64,000 nucleotides of DNA from DAISKN01 sp963716925 (GCA_963716925.1 CAVQUX010000010.1:372001-436000), one strand, 5' to 3'; shown: positions 1 through 8,422, numbered from the stretch's first letter. Notes: a model not told the origin generated them from the sequence alone. Numbers and translations: made by a program.

Positions 1-636
1 AAGCGCAAGGTCCTGATCGTGGACGATCATCCGATCGTCCGACAGGGGCTCACCCAGCTCATTTCCCAGGAGAGCGACCTCGAGGTCGTGGGAGAGGCCG
101 ACAACTCCCGGATGGCGATCGAAGCCGTCCAGCGGCTCGCGTACGACGTGGTCATCGTGGACCTGATGCTGAAGGACTCGAGCGGGATCGAGCTCATCAA
201 GGAGATCAAGGCCAGGAGCCCGGAAACCAGGATTCTCGTCGTTTCGATGCACGACGAGGCGGTCTACGCCGAACGAGCATTACGCGCGGGCGCCCACGGC
301 TACATCATGAAGCAGGAGGCGACCAACGAAGTCCTGATCGCGCTCCGGAGAGTACTCGCCGACGACGTCTACGTGAGCAAGGAAGTCGTCTCCAGGATGC
401 TCCGCCGGATGGTCGGAGGCGGTCCGAGCGACGGCATCGATCGGCTGAGCGACCGGGAGCTCGAAGTCTTCCAGTGGATTGGCCACGGCCTCTCCGTGGG
501 TGAGATCGCGGAGAAGCTGAAGGTGAGCCCGAAGACCGTAGAGACCTACCGGGCGCACATCAAAGAAAAGCTCGGTCTGGCGAGCGCCACCGACGTTCTC
601 AGGGTAGCAGTGAGCTGGCTGGAGCAGAAGACCTGA
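1..636 (+). CDS. NarL/FixJ-family response regulator (5' end outside window)
   Basis: The reading frame is open from base 1, so the start codon lies upstream and only the first few residues are missing; 211 residues are visible. A receiver domain fills about residues 1-120, with the acidic pair VDDH near residues 8-10, a phospho-acceptor Asp in VIVDLML near residue 54 and the conserved Lys in the IMKQEA segment. A LuxR-type helix-turn-helix follows at about 145-205 (LSDRELEVFQWIGHG, then GEIAEKLKVSPKTVETYR). This is a DNA-binding output regulator activated by phosphorylation. Its partner kinase is probably upstream of the window. The next gene is convergent, its stop lying 13 bases away. Target genes cannot be read from the sequence. 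Confidence 0.93.
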   Translation, partial: KRKVLIVDDHPIVRQGLTQLISQESDLEVVGEADNSRMAIEAVQRLAYDVVIVDLMLKDSSGIELIKEIKARSPETRILVVSMHDEAVYAERALRAGAHGYIMKQEATNEVLIALRRVLADDVYVSKEVVSRMLRRMVGGGPSDGIDRLSDRELEVFQWIGHGLSVGEIAEKLKVSPKTVETYRAHIKEKLGLASATDVLRVAVSWLEQKT

Positions 637-649
637 GAGCCGTCACCCG

Positions 650-2059
650 TCAGACTCTTCCGAAGAACTCCTGCCTCTCGCTGAACATCATCGGCTTTCC
701 CGTCCGCTGGTAGCGGACGGCGAGCAGTTCGGCGACGATCGAGACCGCGATCTCGCCGGGGGAAGAGCCGCCCAGGTCGAGCCCAATCGGCGAGTGGACG
801 CGATGAAGCCTCTCCTTCCCGACTCCGTCCCGCTCCAGCCGCTTCACGATCTTCTCGAGCTTGGTGACGCTGCCGATGAGGCCGATGTAGGCCGTGTCTT
901 TCTCGATGAACGTCCGAAGGGCCTCCTCGTCCTCCTTGTGACCGCGGGTGACGATGACCACGTAGGTGTTGTCTCCGAACTGGAACTCCGAAGCGAGCTC
1001 CGGAATCGGCCCCGCCTTCACCACGTCGGCGTCGGGAAACCTCTCCCGGCTCGCGTACTTGACGCGATCGTCGAGCACCACGACCTCGAAGCCCGCGATC
1101 TTCGCTACCTGGGCCACGGGCTGGGCGACGTGGCCCGCCCCGACGACGTACACCCTCGGAGGGGGAAGGATGGGTTCGATAAAGACCTTCATCGAGCCTC
1201 CACAGATGAGCCCGTTCTCATCTTCGTCCGCGTTGAAGTCGTAGCTTCCGATCTCGCACCTGCGGGTCTCGATCGCGCGCTGCGCCCGGAAGAGGATCTC
1301 GCTCTCGACGCAGCCGCCGCCGACCGTGCCGCGCATTCGACCGTCCCGCCCCACCACCATCTTCGCGCCCGCCTTCTGCGGAGTGGATCCGCGGGTCTCC
1401 AGGATGGTCACCAGGGCGACGGCCTCCCCGCGCTCGTACGCTTCCTCGAGCTCGACGAAGACGCTCTTTCTCCTGGCTGAATCGCGCGGGCTCACGACCT
1501 TAGCATAGTCATCGGGTGTATCGATGTCGAGACAAACGCCCGGATCCACGACGGGAACGGCGAGCGCGAGCCGGCGATTCCGCTCCAGGAGATCTTTGGC
1601 GCCTCGATCGCCCTTCAGACTTCGAAGCTCATCGAAGAAGCTCCGGTCCCACAGCACCGGATGACCCTGGCGCCCCCGGTACTCGGGAAAGACGATCGGT
1701 CTCCGGGTCTCGTCGTAGGCTTTCAACAGCTCGATTACCGTCTCCTTCGCGACCAGCGGCATGTCGCCGAGAGCGATGGCTACGACCTCCGTGGTCTCCG
1801 GAGCTCCGGAGAGACCGCATCGGATCGAGCTCGCGATTCCTTCCTCCGCCCCCGGGTTCTCGACGATCTCGACCCGCGGGTCGGCGGGCAATGGGAGCGT
1901 CGCGCCCGGCGCAGTGACCACCCGCACTCGGTCGAAGGGCGCGGCCAGCATGGTCGCGACCACCCGCCGGGCCATCGGCGCGCCCCCGACGGGAAGCTCG
2001 AGCTTCGGGCGGCCCATGCGCCTCGATTGCCCGGCGGCGAGGACCAAGGCGATCTTCAT
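650..2059 (-). CDS. MocA-like nucleotidyltransferase / XdhC fusion, molybdenum hydroxylase maturation
   Basis: A 469-residue protein with two parts. Residues 1-190 are a MobA/MocA-type nucleotidyltransferase with the LVLAAGQSRRMGRPK signature, which in this family attaches CMP or GMP to molybdopterin. Residues about 205-469 are XdhC: VTILETRGSTPQKAGAKM, GTVGGGCVESEI, LICGGSM with the conserved Cys, and a Rossmann segment VYVVGAGHVAQPV. XdhC proteins hand the sulfurated cofactor to xanthine-dehydrogenase-type enzymes. I chose the ATG at 2059 because it overlaps the stop of the upstream yqeC by four bases (ATGA), which marks translational coupling, and it begins exactly at the family N-terminus. 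A longer in-frame start at 2116 would add 19 unrelated residues. The fusion suggests that cofactor modification and insertion are coupled. No hydroxylase structural gene is in the window. Confidence 0.9.
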   Translation of the reverse strand: MKIALVLAAGQSRRMGRPKLELPVGGAPMARRVVATMLAAPFDRVRVVTAPGATLPLPADPRVEIVENPGAEEGIASSIRCGLSGAPETTEVVAIALGDMPLVAKETVIELLKAYDETRRPIVFPEYRGRQGHPVLWDRSFFDELRSLKGDRGAKDLLERNRRLALAVPVVDPGVCLDIDTPDDYAKVVSPRDSARRKSVFVELEEAYERGEAVALVTILETRGSTPQKAGAKMVVGRDGRMRGTVGGGCVESEILFRAQRAIETRRCEIGSYDFNADEDENGLICGGSMKVFIEPILPPPRVYVVGAGHVAQPVAQVAKIAGFEVVVLDDRVKYASRERFPDADVVKAGPIPELASEFQFGDNTYVVIVTRGHKEDEEALRTFIEKDTAYIGLIGSVTKLEKIVKRLERDGVGKERLHRVHSPIGLDLGGSSPGEIAVSIVAELLAVRYQRTGKPMMFSERQEFFGRV

Positions 2060-2877
2060 GGATCGGTGCTCCCCTCGCTCCTCGTGCCGGGCCCCGCCGT
2101 CATCCTGTAGAAACACTCATGCGGCTTGATCGCCTCCCCGAAGACCACCTCGGGGACTCCCGCGTGCAGGAGCGCTTCGCCGAGCTTCTCCGCGGTCTTC
2201 AATCGATCGTCGGACGCCTTGTTCAAGAGGACCAGCCGCCGGCCGTGGCGTGGAAGCTTCGGAAAGTAGCCCCCGACCACGGCGGCGACGACGACGTCGC
2301 TCGTGACCTCGCTCGCGGGCCGGGCGTTCGCCAGACGCTTCACGATTTCCACGCGATGAACGAACCGTTCGTGGAGCGATTCTCCCAGCACGTCCAGACC
2401 CACGATTACCACGGAGATCGTGGTCTCGTCCGCGATCACCGGCTCGTGATCCGCGGGGGCCTTGAGCGACCGGCCGCGGGCCCCGTCGGCCTCGATCACC
2501 ACGCAATCGGCGAGACTCCGCAGCGGATCGATCATCACCGGGTCGAGGCCCCGGAGCTTGTCCGCGCGCGTCCGATTCTCGATTACCGTGACCGATCCGT
2601 ATCGCGCGATTCGCGCCTTCACCGTCGCCAGCCAGTTCGCCTCTTCCTCGACGACGACCAGGGGAGCGGCGGTGCCGCCGCTCGTGGGGAGCTGCATGTG
2701 GGTGGTGCAGGTGGTCACGACGGAGAACCCGCGGCGGCGCAGCTCCATCGAGAGCGCGTAGAGGACGGTGGTCTTTCCGCCGGCGCCGACGAGGCTCACC
2801 ACGTCGCCTTTCCCTACGCGGAAGGCATCGACCAGACCGAAGCCTGAATCGATGCGGACCTCCCGGAGTCTTTCCAC
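2056..2877 (-). CDS. yqeC: YqeC-like selenium-dependent molybdenum hydroxylase accessory protein
   Basis: A 273-residue protein starting at GTG 2877. It carries a P-loop-like VGAGGKTT at about residues 30-37, then TTCTTHMQLP, VIEADGARGRSLKAPADHEPVI and VVGGYFP, all typical of the YqeC family. Family members are found with the yqeB/xdhC/mocA set in organisms with selenium-dependent molybdenum hydroxylases; their biochemical role is not firmly established. The gene overlaps the start of the mocA-xdhC fusion by four bases, so the two form one operon transcribed leftward. The in-frame region upstream of 2877 is open but reads as non-homologous sequence running into the divergent pcm promoter region. 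The family link to selenium is worth noting because a candidate selenoprotein lies at 45993-46682. Confidence 0.85.
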   Translation of the reverse strand: MERLREVRIDSGFGLVDAFRVGKGDVVSLVGAGGKTTVLYALSMELRRRGFSVVTTCTTHMQLPTSGGTAAPLVVVEEEANWLATVKARIARYGSVTVIENRTRADKLRGLDPVMIDPLRSLADCVVIEADGARGRSLKAPADHEPVIADETTISVVIVGLDVLGESLHERFVHRVEIVKRLANARPASEVTSDVVVAAVVGGYFPKLPRHGRRLVLLNKASDDRLKTAEKLGEALLHAGVPEVVFGEAIKPHECFYRMTAGPGTRSEGSTDP

Positions 2878-2919
2878 GGCGGATAGACTACTATAGTGCC
2901 TCAGTGCCGCGGGGCCCCA

Positions 2920-3006
2920 CCCCCGCGGCCCGAAGATGTCGGCGGCCCATTCGGGCCGGGCTCGCTCCGCTCGCGCAGGCTGCAGACGCATTTTTCCGCA
3001 GCCTGC
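2920..3006. repeat. GC-rich palindromic intergenic element
   Basis: The gap between yqeC and pcm holds GC-rich dyads. A perfect 9-bp inverted repeat (GCAGGCTGC at 2975-2983 against GCAGCCTGC at 2998-3006, 14-base loop) sits just before the pcm start. The left part (CGGGGCCCC, then GGGCCGGGCTCGCTCCGCTCGCG) resembles the CTCGCTC/GGGGCCC elements at 8370, 14499 and 19322. I read it as a member of a dispersed extragenic repeat family. The hairpin could also influence pcm translation. Confidence 0.5.
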
Positions 3007-3012
3007 TATACG

Positions 3013-3732
3013 ATGACGTCCCGGATGATGACGCTCCTCACCCTCTCGGCCGCCATCCTTCTGTCGGCGACCCGATGCACGAGCCAGGGAGAGGAAGCCT
3101 ACGACGAGCCGCGACGGCTCATGGTCGAGGAGCAGCTCCGGGGCCGCGACATCGAGGACCCCCGGGTCCTCGCGGCGATGGGCCGGGTTCCCCGTCATCT
3201 CTTCGTGCCCGCGGCGCTCCGGTTTCGGGCCTACGCCGACCATCCCCTGCCTATCGGAAACGGACAGACCATCTCCCAGCCGTACATCGTCGCGCTCATG
3301 ACCCAGCTCGCCGAGATCGAGCCCGACGACGTGGTGCTGGAGATCGGAACCGGCTCGGGGTACCAGGCGGCGGTGCTCTCGGAGATTGCGAAAGAGGTCT
3401 ATACCATCGAAATCGTGGCCGACCTCGCCGAGAGCGCCAGGGCCCGGCTCGCGGAGCTCGGCTACTCGGACGTGACGGTCCGCACGGGAGACGGCTACCT
3501 GGGCTGGAAGGAGAAAGCGCCCTTCGACGCCATCCTCGTCACCGCCGCCGCGCCCGAAGTGCCCCCCCCTCTCGTCGAGCAGCTCGCGCCCGGCGCCATC
3601 CTGGTAATTCCCGTCGGACCACAGTCAGAAGTCCAGAGCCTCCTGCGGATTCAGAAAGCGGCGGATGGAAGCACGGTGACCCGGGAGATTCTGCCCGTGG
3701 TTTTCGTTCCGCTGGTGCGCGAGCGCAGGTAG
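3013..3732 (+). CDS. pcm: Protein-L-isoaspartate O-methyltransferase with N-terminal signal sequence
   Basis: A 239-residue SAM-dependent methyltransferase that repairs isoaspartyl residues in aged proteins. Family motifs in order: RRLMVEEQLRGRDI, VLAAMGRVPRHLFVP, YADHPLPIGNGQTISQPYIV, the SAM-binding VLEIGTGSGYQAAVLSEI, and the C-terminal LVEQLAPGAILVIPVG. The first 25 residues (MTSRMMTLLTLSAAILLSAT) are hydrophobic and precede the normal N-terminus of the family, so the enzyme is probably exported to the periplasm, as known for a subset of Pcm proteins. A Cys at about residue 22 lacks a convincing lipobox. I chose the ATG at 3013; the in-frame codons upstream (from 2896) run through the palindromic repeat and are unlikely to be coding. 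The lipoprotein gene begins 5 bases after its stop. Confidence 0.9.
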   Translation: MTSRMMTLLTLSAAILLSATRCTSQGEEAYDEPRRLMVEEQLRGRDIEDPRVLAAMGRVPRHLFVPAALRFRAYADHPLPIGNGQTISQPYIVALMTQLAEIEPDDVVLEIGTGSGYQAAVLSEIAKEVYTIEIVADLAESARARLAELGYSDVTVRTGDGYLGWKEKAPFDAILVTAAAPEVPPPLVEQLAPGAILVIPVGPQSEVQSLLRIQKAADGSTVTREILPVVFVPLVRERR

Positions 3733-3737
3733 CCTCC

Positions 3738-4250
3738 ATGAAACTCGAGACCCTGAATCTGCTGGTTCTCCTCGCGTTTTGCGGCTGCGGCGACGGGGGC
3801 AGCGGCCCATCGCCGACGACGACCAGCACGACGACCACCACGCCAACGCCGATCTCCCCTTTCGAGATCCGGACGCTCCTCACCGTCTACACCCGGGCGG
3901 AGGAGGACGCCCAATGGACGGAAGGCACCACCCGGGACGACCGCATAGGACGGATACTCCTCGGCTTCGACACCTTGCAGGAAGGAACGACGTTTCTCGA
4001 CAACGAGGGGCTTCGCGACGACCTCCAGGCGGCAGTGGGACGGATCAACGCCCAGTTCAGCGATGCGGACTACCTGAGCGCCTTCAGTGAGACCAAAGGG
4101 AACCTACTCCGCTTCCTCAACGACGCCGACTCGGACGGCTGGTCCATCGACGGACGCCACGGCGAGGGGCGCGACTGGCCCTTCGACACGAACGGAAACG
4201 ACCCTGACGGGTGGACTGCGCAGATCGTGGTGACGGTTACCCGGCCCTGA
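3738..4250 (+). CDS. Lipoprotein with Thr/Pro-rich linker and Asp/Asn-rich C-terminus, unknown function
   Basis: I do not recognise the family of this 170-residue protein. The N-terminus is a short hydrophobic signal ending in LLAFCGCGDGG, compatible with lipoprotein processing at one of two Cys residues. A Thr/Pro linker follows (residues about 27-42, mostly Thr), as in outer-membrane-anchored proteins. A compact globular part comes next, and then Ca-site-like Asp-rich runs (NDADSDGWSIDG, DTNGNDPDG) near the C-terminus. The start is only 5 bases past the pcm stop, so it is probably co-transcribed. It converges with the SGNH hydrolase gene, the two stops being one base apart. Confidence 0.75.
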   Translation: MKLETLNLLVLLAFCGCGDGGSGPSPTTTSTTTTTPTPISPFEIRTLLTVYTRAEEDAQWTEGTTRDDRIGRILLGFDTLQEGTTFLDNEGLRDDLQAAVGRINAQFSDADYLSAFSETKGNLLRFLNDADSDGWSIDGRHGEGRDWPFDTNGNDPDGWTAQIVVTVTRP

Positions 4251-4251
4251 C

Positions 4252-5013
4252 TCAGGTGCCGCTCATCGATTCCGCGAGCTCTTCGATGGCGGCGAGCCAG
4301 GTGGCTGCCATCGTCTCGTAGCCGATGTTGTTGGGATGGAGACCGTCCGGCCCCTGACCCGCGAGCTCGTTCTCTATCTCGTGGTCGGCGACGAGCACGC
4401 TCAGGCGATTCGCTTCCTGCCGGATCACGTCGTTCAGCCGGGGGACGTTCGCGGCTCCCGTGGTCCGAAAGCCGTCCGGGTTGAGCAGAGGGTAGGTTCC
4501 GATGATGACCTGCGCCCCCTCCCTCTTGGCCAGACCCATCATATCGACGAGATTCTCGCGGACGACGGGAAACCGAGGGGAGTCGCTGTTGACGTCCACG
4601 ACCCCTTCGAGGAGAAGCACCAGGTCGGGGTCGAATGTCCGGAGCTCGGTGCGGAGACGTTCGACTCCCTCGGTGGTTCTCTCTCCGGGCACTCCCGCGT
4701 TTATCAGATCGAATCCCGAGCCGTGCCCCGACTCGAGGAGCCGCCAGAGCTTCGGGACGTAGCCCTCGACGAGGGCGAGATCGGCCTGCGCTCCCGGAGG
4801 AAGGGACAGCGCCTCGAGCGTCACTCCATAGGTGATGCTGTCGCCGAAACAGAGAATCTTCCGGAATGGGAGATCGGCCAAAATCGTCTGAGCCGCGAGG
4901 GATGAAGACGGCGACAAGGCTGGTGGAGCGACGGGAGACTCCCTCACGGGAGATGTCGAGCTTCCGCAGCCCGGAAGGCCAAGCACCACAACGAGGGCGA
5001 TGATTCTGTTCAC
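4252..5013 (-). CDS. SGNH/GDSL-family esterase-like lipoprotein
   Basis: A 253-residue protein starting at GTG 5013. The signal ends in VVLGLPGCGSS, a good lipobox, followed by a Pro/Ser linker, so the enzyme is probably membrane-anchored in the periplasm. SGNH block I is KILCFGDSITYG with the nucleophile Ser. Block II is LINAGVPGERT. Block V is DGLHPNNIG with the catalytic Asp and His. Block III reads LLEGVVDVN where the family has an LLEGxND-type motif, so the oxyanion Asn is displaced or altered. The start overlaps the stop of the SsnA-like gene by four bases (GTGA), making it the last gene of an operon with that gene and the CoA-transferase. Substrate is unknown; esterase or lysophospholipase activity is likely for the family. 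Confidence 0.85.
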   Translation of the reverse strand: MNRIIALVVVLGLPGCGSSTSPVRESPVAPPALSPSSSLAAQTILADLPFRKILCFGDSITYGVTLEALSLPPGAQADLALVEGYVPKLWRLLESGHGSGFDLINAGVPGERTTEGVERLRTELRTFDPDLVLLLEGVVDVNSDSPRFPVVRENLVDMMGLAKREGAQVIIGTYPLLNPDGFRTTGAANVPRLNDVIRQEANRLSVLVADHEIENELAGQGPDGLHPNNIGYETMAATWLAAIEELAESMSGT

Positions 5014-6269
5014 AGACGTTCCCGGAGCTTTCCCGCAGCCTCCCGCGCTCGAGCGCGAATGCGCTCCTCGTCGAGATCCTTGAATCTTCCATTCTGATAC
5101 GAGACCTTGCCGTTCACAATCACCGCATGCACCGGGGATCGCAACGCACCCCAGAACAGATGCTCCGGCAGACTCTCCTCGTCGAGAGGCGTCGGCGCCC
5201 GGTAGTCGAGCACCACCAGATCCGCGCGCGCCCCCGGTTTGATGCGCCCGAGCTCGGCTCCGAACACCCGGGTCGCCAGGTCGGCGTTTCCGTGGAAGGC
5301 CGCGCGGGAGGCGAGCCGGATCGCGTCCTTCAGCTCACGGCCTCGTGTCCGCTGGCGATAGGCCGCGACGCGAACTTCCTCGCACAGACTCGCGCCGCAG
5401 CCGTCCGTCGCCAGCGCCAGCCTCAGCCCCGACGACGCGGCCCTGGCCAGATCGATCGCTCCCATCCCGGAAAGAATGTCCGATTGTGCGCTATGGGCCA
5501 CCCAGATCCCGCGATCGCGGAACACCACCTCGTCCTCGGGAGCCATGGGACCGCGGTAGAAGGCCACTCCGCCGTTCTTCCACACCCCGAGTCGCTGGAG
5601 GCGATTCACCGCGTCGGACTCTGGGCCATCGTCCTCGAGACGAACGTGAACCCCCGCGCCTTCGTCCTCGGCGGCTTTCGCGACTTCGGCCACGAGCTCC
5701 TCCTCGACCCCCGAGGTGACGTCGAGCCCGTAAAGCCCCTGAATCCGGTCCGAGCTCGAACCGCGGCAGCTCGCGAGATGGCGCGCGTTCTCTCGAATCG
5801 CCGCCTCGCGGTCGGATGGCGGCGCGACCACGTAGGCCAGAGCGCCTCTCACCCTGGTCTCACTGAACGCCCGCGCTACCGCCGTCAGGCTTCCCTCGAC
5901 GGACCCGGGACTCGACACCAGGGCGAAGAACGTGGTGACCCCCGAGCGGAGCCCGTCGAGCAGACCGGCGAGGGCGCTCCAGTAGAGACTCTCCTCGTCG
6001 AGGGCGCGCTCGACTCGCTCGGCTTCCCGGAAGGAGACGGGAAGCCCGGGAGTCAGGCTCCGGTAGAGGCGGCTTCCGGCGTCGATCATCCCCGGCACCA
6101 CCAGCCGTCCCGAAACGTCCAGAATCTCCGTGTCGTCGTCGTAGCGATCGACGAGCTTTCCCACCAGGCCGAAGTCGACGATGCTCTTGCCCTCGATCGC
6201 GAGGAGAGCCCCCGAGACCGACGGCTGCGACGGCCAATGGGTGATGAGGTCGGCGTTGTTGATAATCAT
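5010..6269 (-). CDS. SsnA-like amidohydrolase-fold protein lacking metal-binding histidines (probable pseudoenzyme)
   Basis: A 419-residue protein similar along its length to the SsnA aminohydrolase family: ERALDEESLYWSALAGLL, RSGVTTFFALVSSP, LALATDGCG, and the C-terminal FGAELGRIKPGARADLVVLD with APTPLDEESLPEHLFWGAL. Family members have an HxH pair after strand 1, a His in the VAHG segment and an Asp in TDG. Here the HxH position reads MIDAGSRLYRSL with no His, and the VAHG position reads VAFYRGP. Only the Asp of TDG remains. The usual metal centre therefore cannot form, and a structural or binding role is more likely than hydrolysis. I chose the ATG at 6269 because it overlaps the upstream CoA-transferase stop by four bases. 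It is followed by the SGNH lipoprotein, also with a four-base overlap. Confidence 0.85.
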   Translation of the reverse strand: MIINNADLITHWPSQPSVSGALLAIEGKSIVDFGLVGKLVDRYDDDTEILDVSGRLVVPGMIDAGSRLYRSLTPGLPVSFREAERVERALDEESLYWSALAGLLDGLRSGVTTFFALVSSPGSVEGSLTAVARAFSETRVRGALAYVVAPPSDREAAIRENARHLASCRGSSSDRIQGLYGLDVTSGVEEELVAEVAKAAEDEGAGVHVRLEDDGPESDAVNRLQRLGVWKNGGVAFYRGPMAPEDEVVFRDRGIWVAHSAQSDILSGMGAIDLARAASSGLRLALATDGCGASLCEEVRVAAYRQRTRGRELKDAIRLASRAAFHGNADLATRVFGAELGRIKPGARADLVVLDYRAPTPLDEESLPEHLFWGALRSPVHAVIVNGKVSYQNGRFKDLDEERIRARAREAAGKLRERL

Positions 6270-7501
6270 GAGCCGAAGACTCCCTTCGCGCGCAGGGCGC
6301 GAAGGGTTTCGGCGTCCATCCCGAGGCTGTCGCCGAGGACCGCTTCCGTATGCTCGCCGAGCATCGGGGGCGGCTCGTGGTGCCGGCCTTCGCCCTTCGG
6401 GCTTCGGCCAGGCTCGCCGTAGCTCCGCGAAGGCGGCCCTGTCTTCACGGGATTTCCCGTCAGCGGGAGCTTTCCGAGCTTCGGATGGTCGACCTCGATG
6501 CGCATTTCCCGGGGCTCGATCTGAGGATTGGAAAAAACCTCGCGCAGGTCGCGTACCCGGCCGACGGGAATCCCCGCGTCCCCGAGGAGATCGACCCACT
6601 GGCCAGTGGTCCTGGAGGCGAAGAGCGGATCGAGCTTCGCCTTGAGCTCGTCGTAGTTCGCCACCCGGCTCACGTTGTTCTCGTAACGGCGATCTTCGAG
6701 AGCCGGAGCCCCGACGACCCGAACGAACCGCTTCCACAAGCTGTCGTTTCCGACGCCGACGATGACGTGGCCGTCCGCGGTTTTGAACGTCTCGTAAGGG
6801 GTCAGGGAGGAATGCCGGTTGCCAAGTCGTCGGGGAGTCTCCCCCGTCATCAGAAAACCCTGGGCCTGATAGCAGAGGGTCGAGATCACGCTGTCGAAGA
6901 GCGCGACGTCGATGAAGCCCCCTTCCCCGGTTTTCTCCCGCCGGTAGAGCGTCGCGAGTATGCCCTCCCCCGCCATCATTCCCGTGAAGATATCGGCGAG
7001 CGAGGCTCCGACCTTCATCGGCATTCCCCGAGGCTCGCCCGTGAGGCCCATCCAGCCTCCCTCTCCCTGCATCACCGCGTCGTATCCCGGGCGCTCTCGG
7101 AGAGGACCCGTCTGACCGTAGCCCGAGATCGAGCAGTAGACGAGCCGGGGGTTTCGAGTCCGCAGGGGCTCGTATCCGAGCCCCAGTCGATCCATCGTGC
7201 CGGGACGGAAGTTCTCGATGACGACGTCGGCGCGATCGACGAGCCGGAGCACGATCTCGAGGGCTTCGGGGATCTTCAGGTCGAGCGTGACGCTCTTCTT
7301 GTTTCGATTCACCGCGAGGAAGTAGGCGCTTTCTCCTTCGACGAAGGGCGGCCCCCAGTAGCGGCTGTCGTCCCCCCGGGGCGGCTCGATCTTGAGGACC
7401 TCTGCCCCCAGGTCTCCGAGGAGCATGGTGCAGAAGGGCCCGGCGAGAATCCGGGTGAAATCGAGGACGGTCACGCCGGAAAGGAGAAGCTCTCTACCCA
7501 T
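6266..7501 (-). CDS. CaiB/BaiF family III CoA-transferase
   Basis: A 411-residue class III CoA-transferase. The N-terminal VLDFTRILAGPFCTMLLGDLG and VLKIEPPRGDDSRYWGPP, followed by AYFLAVNRNKKSVTLDL and VVIENFRPGTMDRLGLGY, are family hallmarks. The catalytic Asp is in RPGYDAVMQGEGG at about residue 145. Members move CoA between carboxylic acids through an aspartyl-CoA thioester (carnitine, formate/oxalate, arylsuccinate or methylacyl substrates), and the exact substrate cannot be read from sequence. It is the first gene of a three-gene operon with the SsnA-like and SGNH genes, all joined by four-base overlaps. It ends at Ser with a normal family length. Confidence 0.92.
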   Translation of the reverse strand: MGRELLLSGVTVLDFTRILAGPFCTMLLGDLGAEVLKIEPPRGDDSRYWGPPFVEGESAYFLAVNRNKKSVTLDLKIPEALEIVLRLVDRADVVIENFRPGTMDRLGLGYEPLRTRNPRLVYCSISGYGQTGPLRERPGYDAVMQGEGGWMGLTGEPRGMPMKVGASLADIFTGMMAGEGILATLYRREKTGEGGFIDVALFDSVISTLCYQAQGFLMTGETPRRLGNRHSSLTPYETFKTADGHVIVGVGNDSLWKRFVRVVGAPALEDRRYENNVSRVANYDELKAKLDPLFASRTTGQWVDLLGDAGIPVGRVRDLREVFSNPQIEPREMRIEVDHPKLGKLPLTGNPVKTGPPSRSYGEPGRSPKGEGRHHEPPPMLGEHTEAVLGDSLGMDAETLRALRAKGVFGS

Positions 7502-7519
7502 ATCCCACGGGAGAAGAGC

Positions 7520-8284
7520 TTATCGCAAATACCGGAGGGCGAGCGCGGTGACGTTGTCCTTGCCGCCGTTCTGGTTCGCGGCGTCGATGAGTTGGCGCAC
7601 CAGCCGCTCCAGAGAGCCGACCGAGGACTTCACGATCTCCGAGAGGCGAGCTTCCGGAACCATGCCGTGCAGACCGTCGGAGCAGAGAAGGAAGAGGTCC
7701 TGGTCGTCGAGTGGATACTCCTCGACGCTGATGTCGATGTTCTCCTTGGCGCCGATGGCCTTGGTGATGATGTTCTTCATCGGGTGGCTGTCGGCTTCCT
7801 CGGGGAGCAGCACTCCTTCGTCCACCGCCGCCTGAACCCAGGAGTCGTCGATGGTGATCTGCTCGAAGGTGTCGTTGCGCAGACGGTACGCTCGGCTGTC
7901 GCCGGCGCTCACGAAGCTGATGACTTCCTGGTCGGCCAGGGCGGCGACGATCGTGGTCCCCATACCCGTGTAGTCCTGGCGGTGATCCGCCTCTTTCCAG
8001 ACGCGCTTGTTCGCGAGCATCACCGCGGTCAGGAGTCGGTTCGCGTTGAGCGAGAGCTTCGGATCCACGCCGTAGGGCCAGGTGATCTCCTCTTCCGCGC
8101 CCGAGCGTTGCACGAAGTTGTACACCGTTTCGACCGCGAGACGCGAAGCGATCTCCCCGGCGTTGTGTCCTCCCATGCCGTCGGCGACGATGAACAGGCC
8201 GAGATCGTTGTCGAGGGTCAAGCTGTCTTCGTTCAGCTTGCGCCTCAAACCGACATCGGTAGCACCGTAGCTCTCTATGGTCAT
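7520..8284 (-). CDS. PP2C-family serine/threonine protein phosphatase
   Basis: A 254-residue metal-dependent phosphatase. Motifs in order: ATDVGLRRKLNEDSL, LGLFIVADGMGGHNAGEIAS with the first metal-binding Asp-Gly, MGTTIVAAL, SAGDSRAYRLR, LLCSDGLHGMV, and the terminal GKDNVTALALRY with the last Asp. This is the complete set for an active enzyme. It probably reverses phosphorylation by the Ser/Thr kinases elsewhere in the window or genome. I chose the ATG at 8284 because family homology begins immediately; an in-frame start at 8347 would add 21 unrelated residues. It lies 18 bases upstream of the CoA-transferase gene and may head the same transcript. Confidence 0.92.
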   Translation of the reverse strand: MTIESYGATDVGLRRKLNEDSLTLDNDLGLFIVADGMGGHNAGEIASRLAVETVYNFVQRSGAEEEITWPYGVDPKLSLNANRLLTAVMLANKRVWKEADHRQDYTGMGTTIVAALADQEVISFVSAGDSRAYRLRNDTFEQITIDDSWVQAAVDEGVLLPEEADSHPMKNIITKAIGAKENIDISVEEYPLDDQDLFLLCSDGLHGMVPEARLSEIVKSSVGSLERLVRQLIDAANQNGGKDNVTALALRYLR

Positions 8285-8369
8285 CGTTTTCCTGGCGGGA
8301 GTTTGTAAGTCAGGATAACACCGCTTTTCCGAGGATTTCAAGGCCATTGCAAGCGCATTCCGAGCGGCG

Positions 8370-8416
8370 GGACCCGGAGGGCCCCCTCCTCCCCCGCGCG
8401 GGGAGCGAGGCGAGCC
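8370..8416. repeat. GC-rich extragenic palindromic element
   Basis: A block with GGACCCGGAGGGCCCC, CTCCTCCCCCGCGCGGGGAG and CGAGGCGAG sits in the gap between the divergent PP2C and receiver genes. It shares the GGGCCC, CTCCTCCCC-GCGCGGGGAG and GCGAG modules with the tandem repeat at 14499-14637 and the element at 19322-19437. Confidence 0.6.
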
Positions 8417-8422
8417 CTAGGT

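Noticed and set aside
2878..3243. Long N-terminal extension of YqeC
   Set aside because: The in-frame sequence crosses the palindromic repeat and the pcm 5' region and has no homology; GTG 2877 fits the family start.
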